A program made the translations under genes and the position numbers. A stretch of 64,000 bases of DNA. Source: Isoetes taiwanensis (taxonomy: Eukaryota; Streptophyta; Lycopodiopsida; Isoetales; Isoetaceae). The notes beneath the pieces are model-generated. The model saw nothing but the letters and a program-made list of their open reading frames with translations. It did not search any database and was not told the origin of the DNA. Positions 56,164 to 64,000 of the stretch are shown piece after piece. The stretch lies in NCBI GenBank assembly GCA_021234155.1, contig JAJEKV010000092.1:1558561-1622560 (forward strand), given 5' to 3'. Each line of letters starts with the position of its first letter. Position 1 is the first letter of the stretch.

Positions 56164-56826
56164 CTGTGACATCTTGCATCAGTGAAATTATTCAGGCTCT
56201 TTTTAAAAAGGGTCGTTGGAATGCTCTTTCCCACCGCCAGTTCTATTGCATTACATATGAAGCCTTGATGCGAATCCCAATCAGAGCAGAGTTGGTTCTA
56301 CAAATGTAATATAAGCCGTGAGCCACAATTTAGCCAAAGACAAGCATATGGTTAGCACAAAAAGGCTCGTCATGGACACACATAAATATCCAGCTAGATG
56401 TTTCACAAGACAATAACATATCTAAAGAACTAGAAAACATAAATCCAACTACAGATTAGAAATGGAAAACATGATGCCTGAAGACATAACATATTATGCG
56501 ATGAGAACAGAGGTGACCGTGAGAGAAAATGTTATAATTCAATTGCAGCATTCACAACAACAGTAGCCATAGGTTCAACAACTAACAGAATCGGATTCAC
56601 AAAATTACCTGCGGTATTTTGCATCAACGAACTCATTCCGACCCCATATGAAAGAAATCTGTCCATTGCACATCACACCATTGGTTTTCTGATGAAATCT
56701 GAATCTCAAAATCGTCTACGTCGCAACACCATTCATAAAATCGGCCTGAGAGGGTTTTTTTCTGAAGATCCGGCAATAGTTACTCAAGTCGACCTGATTC
56801 TTAGGGTTTAGGCTAACTTTGGTCAT
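56164..56826 (-). pseudogene. Possible captured gene exons inside the 4.1 kb element
   Basis: Minus-strand frame from ATG at 56826 (MTKVSLNPKNQ) to CAG/GTAATT at 56609, with one in-frame TAG, ends NEFVDAKYRR before a splice-donor-like site. A second stretch ending at 56164 (CACAG/GTACTT) ends NNFTDARCHR. The two share spacing and wording, suggesting duplicated exons of one host gene carried by the element. No family recognised. Confidence 0.35.
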
Positions 56827-57256
56827 GCATGGCGGCGAAAAACCTAGCCGACGGAGCTCCACTGTGTTGCGGCCACAAGAAGCAACGTAAACCCTATTTT
56901 TCTTTGCATTTTGTATGAAGAAAATACCTACATAAAAGAAGTAACATACAGAATGTGAGAACAGTAAAATGCCCTTAGAGGTTTTTTTTAATTAAAAAAT
57001 ATCAAAATCGTTCCCGACCTCAGGGGAACCATTGATGATATGGGATTCCTTAGAAAATGCTTCTAGCTCTGTTAAATGGTTTTCCCCTTCAATATATTGT
57101 CAAGCCAAATACTCTAAATAAAATAATAAAGAGAATATAATGTAGGATTTAGACAATCAGGTTACAAAATTGAAACAATTTTAGAAGTTTCTTAACAAAT
57201 TCCTGCTTGCCAAAATAATATGTTGACATTTTAACATTTCCTTTAAGCGGTTTTTT

Positions 57257-57303
57257 TTTTTTTTTTTTTTTTTTAATGTCGCTTTTTTTTTTTTTTTTTT
57301 TTT
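57257..57303. repeat. Long poly-T tracts
   Basis: Two T runs of about 25 and 23 separated by aatgtcgc, inside the 4.1 kb element; probably decayed poly-A tails or slippage-prone DNA. Confidence 0.6.
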
Positions 57304-57867
57304 GGGGGGATCGAGTGTGTCTTTGCAAAACTTTTCTTGTTATGAACATTTAAAAGGGAAGTTCGGGTCTCGTTCTACCATAATGGAAGGGCCTATGTGA
57401 TGATTGCCCATGGCAAAATGGGGACAAATTTCATTCTCATACAATCGAGAAATTGGGGAGGCATTTTTTTGTGCGGGTTTAAGAAGATCACGGGAGTTTT
57501 TTGCGGGATTAGGAGGCAACTCAAGGAAGTTGTAGATCAAGTAAAATGGTTCAATTTTACTGATTCAACAATCTACGACAAAGTGCCTTTCATCTAAGCA
57601 AGCTTTTGGCAGAAGCAAGATCTGTGGTGAATATCCGCCGTTTTGTACAAATTTCAAAGGAATAAAGAAGGTTGATCTTGGCCTTCATCGGCAAGCTTAC
57701 ATAAATTCAGCAAGCTATCTAACAAATCCATTGATCTTCAGCTGCAATAATGAAAGCTTTGATAAAAGGGCGCACACCCTAACCTATCGAAGTTGACATT
57801 TGTCGGTGCTAATTGCCTATCAATTGAGCAGAATAGAGCACCCGACCATTCCATGTTTCTGGGGGGG

Positions 57868-57975
57868 TTGCCACATATTGCTACCAAACTACATGCTAGA
57901 CAAAAATGGCGATCCAACTCTATTGTATTGCCACATATTGCTACCAAACTACATGCTAGACAAAAATGGCGATCC
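57868..57975. repeat. Perfect 48 bp direct repeat, 60 bp period
   Basis: 57868-57915 and 57928-57975 are identical, separated by 12 bp. Confidence 0.95.
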
Positions 57976-58855
57976 CTAATAAACTGCAATAATCATATGG
58001 GACTATCCCTAATGTCTTGGCACCTTGTTGATCTCTTATCTTACACTCATTTATAAAGAAAATGTATTGCAATCACCTAGCATCATGATTAGCAAATATG
58101 CGCAATATGATCTACACCTTTAATATCCATTTAAAACATTCGATGTTACTAGTAAGAGAAGCATAAATGCCAAAATGTTAGTTAGTTACTGAGGACAAAT
58201 GTCTCAAATCTTATTCTTGAAAATACTCTGAAGGGTTCAACAGTATGGTGGTAGCCTAGTGATTAGATCATTGAGTTTGAGTGGCACCACCAAAGTTTAG
58301 AATGAACTTAGCCATTATGAATGGATGAAGCAATTGTTACCATGTAGTGTGTGCCACTTCCTTCGGAAGGGGAGAATCGGTTTCATAGAAAGTGAGATTT
58401 CTTGGAATATGGGCAATGTGTTCTGTCCTTTGGCAATAGTCCTAACAATGTGAGGTCTTAAGTTCAATGTCTTCTAGAGTCGCACTATGTATAGATTCGT
58501 CTCATAGCTCAAAATATATCTATCTATGTATCTACTTTCATGTACATTAATTAATGTTTGCACAATAAAATTAGCCTCCAAACCATGTCACTATTCACAT
58601 ATTTGTTTTAACAAGCCATTACTAGTTTTACATGCACGAAAATGATATAGAAAATCACAATCAATTTTTGTAAACCACTATAACAACGAAAATCAACAGA
58701 AAAAATCATATTGTAAACCACTATGTGATTAACAAACCACTATTGCATGTGGTTTTCTTGTATCAAAGGAATTCATGCATTAAAAACCATATATGTCATG
58801 GTTTTTTGATGAACTAATACTAGTAAAATATAATTGTTCCTTTTTGGGCTCCTTG

Positions 58856-59570
58856 TGGATCACTTGGACAAATTGGAGCTTGTCTTTCAAAAATGTGATG
58901 AATCTGGCATTAGTCTCAATCCTGAGAAGTGCACTTTCTGCGTCACCTCAGGCATTCTGTTGGGTCATGTGGTCAGTCAAGAAGGCATCACCACGGATCC
59001 CACTAAAATCAGTTGTGTACTGAAAGCTCAACCACCGTCTAATATCAAAGAGACACGCTCTTTCCTGGGTAAGGTAAATTACTATTCCACCTTCATTCCT
59101 GGACTAGCAGCTATAGCTGACCCCATTCATAAACTCACGGGTGATGAATCCACTTGGGCTTGGAATTCCCCCGGGCTGCTTTGAGGACGTTGAAGCTATT
59201 ACTTACTCAGGCGCCGGTCCTTGTTCCTCCTCAATGGGACAAGCCTTTCCACGTTCATGTTGACGTCTCTGCTTTTGCCATTGGTGCTGTTCTCTCTCAG
59301 GCCTATGATGACACCACGGATAAACCAATCGCTATGCGGTAGGAAACTCAATCCTGGCGGCGCCAACTATTACGCCCGCGGGCGGGAAGCTTTGGGCTTA
59401 GTTTTACGTGTCCAGCGTTTCCGACATTATTTGTTGGGAAGCGGATCAAGTTCTTTGTGGACCATCAAGCTCTTCTTTACTTGATCAACAAAGCCGCCCG
59501 CAGGCGGAATTGCTCGTTGGGTCCTTCTTACGCAGAATTCGCTCCTTTTGAAATTGTTCATAAAGGCGAG
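58856..59570 (+). pseudogene. Gypsy element B RT C-terminus and RNase H
   Basis: RT resumes with LDKLELVFQKCDESGISLNP (58863), then TFCVTSGILLGHVVS, RSFLGKVNYYSTFIPGLAAI and the RNase H start VHVDVSAFAIGAVL (~59245). Breaks at ~59175 and ~59340 separate PQWDKPFHVHVD from ANYYARGREAL and HYLLGS, then DHQALLYLI (~59458). Dead by frameshift. Confidence 0.85.
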
Positions 59571-60905
59571 GCAAGTCTCATGTGGTGCCTGATTATCTTT
59601 CCGCATCCACCGCGGATGATCCCCTCCACGGGGTGTTTTCGCGCCTTTCGGGCGGCTCAATTATTCACGGTCGCGGCCCGCCCCATTGGTTTCACAACTT
59701 TCGGCAATATCTTCTCAATGGTGCTCTTCCTCCACAAGATCGAAGTTCTCTCGGACAAAGGTTAGCTCACGCCATCGTCAATTTTTCAGCGAGGTCGCGA
59801 CTACACCATGGTTGCGGGTCATCTCTACAAAGCGACAAAGACATGGTCCTCGGGCGTTGTGTCCTCCCTCATGAGGTGCCGATATTGTTCGACAAGCCCA
59901 CGGCGGGCTTGGTGGTGAGTCATTTAGTGGTGGCGCCACGGCGCGCAAAATTCTTACGGCGGGATACTTACATTGCCGCGCTCTTCAAAAGATGCCGCGC
60001 TTATGCTTCGCGCGTGTGGCGTCTGTCGGCGTGTAGGAAAATCCGCGACCCGTGGCGCTCTACCCTTGATCTTGCGGTAGCCCGCGCATCCCTTGAGCAA
60101 ATGGCGAATGGATTTTGTAGGGCCCATGGACCCGAAGAAGCGGCACACCGTGCCGCTATATCCTGGTCATCGCGGTTATGCTACCAAATGGCGGAGCTTG
60201 TGCACTTCGGACAACGCTGCTTTGCCGCCCGGCCACGGCCAAGGTTCTCTACGCGCGCACATCATCACTGCGTTTTGGATGTCCTCACGGAACTTGTTAG
60301 TGATGGTGGCGTGCATTTTGTTAATCATACCATCAAGGGAGCTAGCGGTTATCTTCACATCCGGCCGCAGGAAGAGTACACCTTACTATCCTCAAGGCAA
60401 TGGCTTGGCTGAAAGTACCAACAAAACTCTCATCCACGGTTCTCAAGAAAATTTGTGATGCTTGGCGCTACCGATTGGCGGGACAAGTTGCCTCTTGTTC
60501 TTTGGGCTTACAACACTAGTTTCAAAATAGCTCTTGGTCACACTCCTTCAAAGCTGGTTTATGGTCAAAAGCTCTCATGCCTTTTGAATATATTCTTCCA
60601 ACTCTCGTTTTCAACTTGCTACAGCCCATAATCCCTGCTTTGCACTCAAGGAATGGGTTTATCAATTAAAAGCAGTTGGATGAACTTTCCTGTGATGCTT
60701 ACATTAGGTGTTCTTCATGGACAACGATTGCGAGAAATCATGGCATGACAAACATCTTAAGACAAAAACATTCAAAGAAGGTGATTTGGTTCTTCTTTAT
60801 GATTCTCGTTACAAAAAATTTTCCGGGCAAGTTAAAGTTGGATGGCTTGGTCCTTATCAAATTGTTCAAGTGGTACAACCCGGCATTTTCAAGTTGGCGA
60901 ATTAG
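59571..60905 (+). pseudogene. Gypsy element B integrase, heavily frame-broken
   Basis: Zinc-finger region garbled (~59870-60060). Core pieces: KWRMDFVGPMDP (~60096), GYATKW, TELVSDGGVHFVNHTIKG (~60288), STPYYPQGNGLAESTNKTLI (~60376), SLVYG-like (~60550) and C-terminal LVLLYDSRYKKFSGQVKVGW (~60786). Many single-base breaks compared with element A (43210-44010), often with extra C/G, which may include consensus errors. Confidence 0.85.
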
Positions 60906-61139
60906 ATGGCACTCCATTACCTACATTGGTTAATGGCTTTTCGCCTCAAACAATTTCATGGCGAAAGTGAAAATCATCCACGGATCGGTCCCGGAACCGA
61001 GACACATGAGATAGTGACTAAAAGGCGGCATATTTATATTATAAAGGTGAAATTTTTACAAAATGTGAGCAGAGCCCATCTATTTCCGCTATGGGCAGAG
61101 CCCTATTTAGAAAAAATGGGCTGAGAGCCCTATCTACAA

Positions 61140-61450
61140 AATCTAAATTTTACCCCTCTACTCGGGTTGGGGGCGGAGGTGATCACGAGGATAGGATATG
61201 GTACCGGTTACGCTTTCAGGGGGGGTCCCGAAGGTGAATCACCACCTCCATCCCGTTGGTGTGGGATGGGGATGCTCAACCATCCACACACCACCCATCC
61301 ATGGGAATGCCGCGATTGTGGCACCGCCGAAGGTCCAAAGCGATCCATCTTGCATGTTATCCACTCGAGCTGATTCGAGGGGCATGGTGCACTTGTCGTG
61401 AAGTCTGCGGCGGACATCTTGGCGCCATGATTGTCTCGGCTTCACCCTTT
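61140..61450 (-). pseudogene. Antisense accessory ORF of gypsy element B
   Basis: Homologous to the antisense ORF of element A (42699-42953), same position after integrase and opposite to pol. Shared phrases on the minus strand include ARVDNMQDG and PWMGG; frames are broken. A TATATAG-like site (~61462) is shared with element A (~42650). Confidence 0.4.
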
Positions 61451-61631
61451 GTTAGTCTTTATATAGCCGCAGGGGACCTCCTTATTGGCGTGGACCAATA
61501 AGAAATTTAAGCCAATGTGGTTTGCAATGCAAGGCTCTTTCTAAAGGGAATCTTTTCTCCCGCGCATATCTAACCATGGTACTTTTCGACACCTTCGTTT
61601 TAATGATATCCCGCCGAGTTGCCAGCATTAA

Positions 61632-62609
61632 ATGACATTCCTTCTTTTCCGCCCGTCGCACATTAATGTGTGTCCTTTTGCCGGTTTGTCACATCAGATC
61701 ATTCCCTCCGTCTCATCGTCGTCCGTTCCTTTGCATTTCCCTTTACCGTTTGGGGACTTAGCCAAAATTTTGCCTCTCAATCGCCTCCGCCGCATATGTA
61801 AGCCACTGGCATCATCAGCGGTTCTTTGGTTCATCCTCATCATGCCCCTTCACCAACACTTGTGTGCCCTAAAACCTTTTAGCCTATCTGCGTTTTAGAT
61901 CTTCGCTCTCTCCGAAATCCGCCTTCTCGGCGAATTCTTCTGCTCCTTTCAGGCGCTCTTTGCCATGGCTCTGCACCCAAATTTCCTACACTTCAAGCCG
62001 CTCCGCGGGATCGGCTGCTTTTGAGTGCGTGAGTTTCGACCTCCACCTTTAGCGAAGCCCTTGTTGGTCAGAAGTCGAGAAGTGGCGAACGCCGGGCGCT
62101 TCACAATTCTCACGGTGGAACTCCACGCCCCAAATCGAGAACAATTAGGCGGTTCATCGCTCACGCGTCCGCCCGAGCGGATATGCTCGTGGTCGATGGC
62201 ACCACCATTTGCTTACTTATTTTTGATTTACGAGGTATTATTCCGTATTCCTTTGCAAACTCCTTCTTTATCTTGGGCTGCCTTACGGGACATAGATGTC
62301 ACTTTCGGTTTGGCTCACGCTTATCAAGCAAACATGCATCGCCTCACCAACATTGCAAAACCCCCGACACCTTTGTCAAGTTTTTGTGGCCAAATTGCTT
62401 AGGTATTCTATCAAAAACACTCATATCAATAAGCCGTTCTATAATGTTGTGATCACAGCCATCTGCTCCAATCACCATATTGATTGGCCACAGATGTTGT
62501 TCTACCGCCTCCTTGAAGTGGATCGCATTAGGGCTGCCCCCTCTTCTGTCTTTGAAGCCTCCGAGGGTGGCCATCTTCAAGCCCTCATCTGCAAATACCT
62601 TCCTACTCT
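61632..62609 (+). pseudogene. Additional retroelement ORF, family uncertain
   Basis: Plus-strand coding-like pieces: 62183-62452, and NVVITAICSNHHIDWPQMLF then YRLLEVDRIRA (~62430-62530). The latter resembles, from memory, the putative plant transposon domain found as an extra ORF in some Tat-like gypsy elements. It could instead belong to another element next to B. It is cut at 62609 by transposon M2. Confidence 0.3.
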
Positions 62610-64000
62610 AAACACGATTGCAAATTAAAGCGGGGTGTTGCATCACTCCGTTTCAAAGATTCCCTTTAAAAAAACACCATGTTTCTAAAATAAGCCTTTT
62701 TTGATAGTTGTTGAGAATTTCTAGAGGTTCACATTTTTTTTCATGCCATTTTGGCCCATCATTAGACGAAAACTTTGTACTTATGAAGCGAAATCATAAA
62801 AATAAGCGAAATTTAGGCATAGACTTGAAGATTTTGAAAGCATTACAAAAAAAAGCACCGGAATAGAAAGGAAAAAAAAAGTAATATGTTTTTAATAAAT
62901 TGTTGTACATCAATATTGAAGATTCATTGTAATAAATAATGATAATTTTAATATCGCGATTAGTCAAAGATCTACATCATAGTCCTCCTCATTCTTTTTC
63001 TTTGCTTTTGCAGTCTAGATCCTTCTGTTCTATCCCTCTCGAGGGGCGTTAGTTTAGCATAATCGGATGAAGACTTGGCCCCTAACTCTTGATTTTCATC
63101 ACGGTAAAGTAGGTGCTTCAGCCGATCTCATCTTCACAAAATGCCGCGACCTCCTTATCAATATCCATGGCTACGGTTGCGGCCCTTCTTAAGTGCACAT
63201 CGCGATAGTAGTACGAGAACCCGGAGAAAGCATCAAGCACCCAATCTCACGGGCGAGAACATGTCGGGGAGATGGTTGATGAGCTTTGTGGTTTGGTAGT
63301 GATTCACAATCTGCCTTGTGCACTTGGGTCCTGCAATTTACGTAAAGGCTGCTGGAAACTCTAGGGCGTTTGAAAAGTTTTTTGGTGGCGGTGTTAAAGT
63401 GTTCCATGGTCCTCTTCCATCAAAACTCCAATAAGCTACATGAAGGTACTCTACCTTGCTGAGCAACCTTGGTCCTCCACCATGGTAGTTGATGTTCGTT
63501 TTGTACCTAGTGAAGCATTTAAAGTGATGTTAGCAAAACAAGAAAACACTTGAAAACGAGAAAGGGAAATACTATTAGGAATACACTCGTAATTAAAGAG
63601 AAAAGTAATTGTGATACGGAATAAGACTTTCTGAACAAAGGTTTTCATATCCTGGAGGCCGGAGAACCAAAGTGATTCTTGGCTGATTCCACCAAGCGGT
63701 TGCATGCTCGAATGGAGCGTAACTAAGCGCCAATGTTTGGCCGTTGAGATCGCTTGATGCCTTCAATGAAAGCATTAAACTACGAAAATTTGAAGGGCTG
63801 GTGCGTCAGTATCTTTGTCTTTAAGCTTAAACCCGTAGGGAAGATCAGCAATAACCAAAGTAAAGTCTGTGGCTTAACCAGCCCGACAAGGTTCGTGCAA
63901 TCACCATGAATGATTGAATATAAATTGTTTTGATCAAACATGCGAGAATCTCTCGTAGTCGGATGGTTACGGCTCAGCAGTTCTTCTTTTATTAACGACC
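62610..64000 (-). mobile_element. M2: second, inverted copy of the methyltransferase transposon (truncated by window)
   Basis: Starts AAACACGATTGC then ATTAAAGCGGG, the M1 right end, with the TCACTCC hairpin, and runs collinear with the complement of 50713 back to ~49200. It continues beyond the window, so its other end and any DUF7869-type gene cannot be seen. Confidence 0.85.
63030..63960 (-). pseudogene. DNA amino-methyltransferase in M2 (partial)
   Basis: Complement of the M1 gene. SIIHGDC (~63915) and VIADLPYGFKLK (~63845) are kept. In the latter, some base differences from M1 are synonymous (GAC TTT/TTC, TAC/TAT). Motif I reads DAFSG (~63220), restoring the glycine missing in M1, but is then garbled, followed by MDIDKEVAAFCEDE. 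The intron equivalent lies at ~63508-63640 with the same acceptor TTCACTAG. Frame breaks differ from those in M1. Confidence 0.65.

Larger units (their letters stand above)
54762..58855. mobile_element. 4.1 kb DNA element inserted in the element B RT
   Basis: Interrupts RT exactly between MDDH and LDKLEL. The ends are short inverted repeats: CAAGGCCCCAAAAA on the left and, reversed, CAAGGAGCCCAAAAA on the right. TACTAG recurs ~20-30 bp in from both ends. The flanking host sequence is GATGATCAC on the left and GTGGATCAC on the right, an imperfect ~9 bp duplication. The family is uncertain (hAT or Mutator-like). No transposase seen, so probably non-autonomous. Confidence 0.75.

Noticed and set aside
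57149-57349. 66-codon Lys-rich ORF
   Set aside because: It is a translation of poly-T tracts.

Overview
This window looks like a repeat-rich land-plant nuclear region. It has a five-exon L-ascorbate oxidase gene, plant-type introns and many nested LTR elements. The absence of seed-plant hallmarks and the kinds of transposon proteins present make me lean towards a fern or other non-seed plant, but the lineage is a guess. Many coding stretches carry small frame breaks. Some are real decay; some look like uncorrected consensus errors.

Left part (1-25 kb). A minus-strand hypothetical ORF (198-875) lies next to a 5'-truncated Ty3/gypsy chromovirus (pol 1135-3480, 3' LTR 3499-5205). From inside the integrase onward, an ~11 kb block (2344-13482) is repeated head to tail (13483-23925). 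Each unit carries integrase/chromodomain, LTR, a fragment of ascorbate oxidase, a decayed multi-domain transposon-like gene of unknown family, a degenerate ~80-95 bp tandem repeat and the 3' part of a host-like gene. That gene runs past the second unit and has its 5' end only at 24.56 kb. In unit 1 the LTR holds a complete small TRIM element (LTR-PBS-PPT-LTR, itself carrying a MITE). In unit 2 the same site holds a solo LTR with the same target duplication.

Middle (25-41 kb). An apparently intact ascorbate oxidase gene (minus strand, 575 aa) is followed by a region with striking palindromes that share a common core (28.0-28.8 kb). Next comes AT-rich DNA with local duplications, a 5'-truncated L1 tail with a 15 bp target duplication, and a degenerate non-LTR reverse transcriptase (37.1-38.5 kb).

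Right part (41.5-64 kb). This is a nest of mobile elements. Gypsy element A (minus; 3' LTR 41555-42141, integrase up to 44010) is interrupted by gypsy element B (plus), whose 5' LTR starts at 44011. That LTR is split by a 6.4 kb DNA transposon, here called M1 (44331-50713). M1 has terminal inverted repeats and encodes a DUF7869-type protein (minus) and, on the other strand, a bacterial-type DNA amino-methyltransferase (plus), with an array of palindromes between them. Element B then continues with gag (three zinc knuckles), protease and reverse transcriptase (interrupted by a second, 4.1 kb DNA transposon), RNase H, integrase, an antisense ORF and a further ORF. At 62610 a second, inverted copy of the methyltransferase transposon (M2) begins and runs out of the window.

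The most interesting candidate for an undescribed system is this methyltransferase-carrying transposon family, M1/M2.
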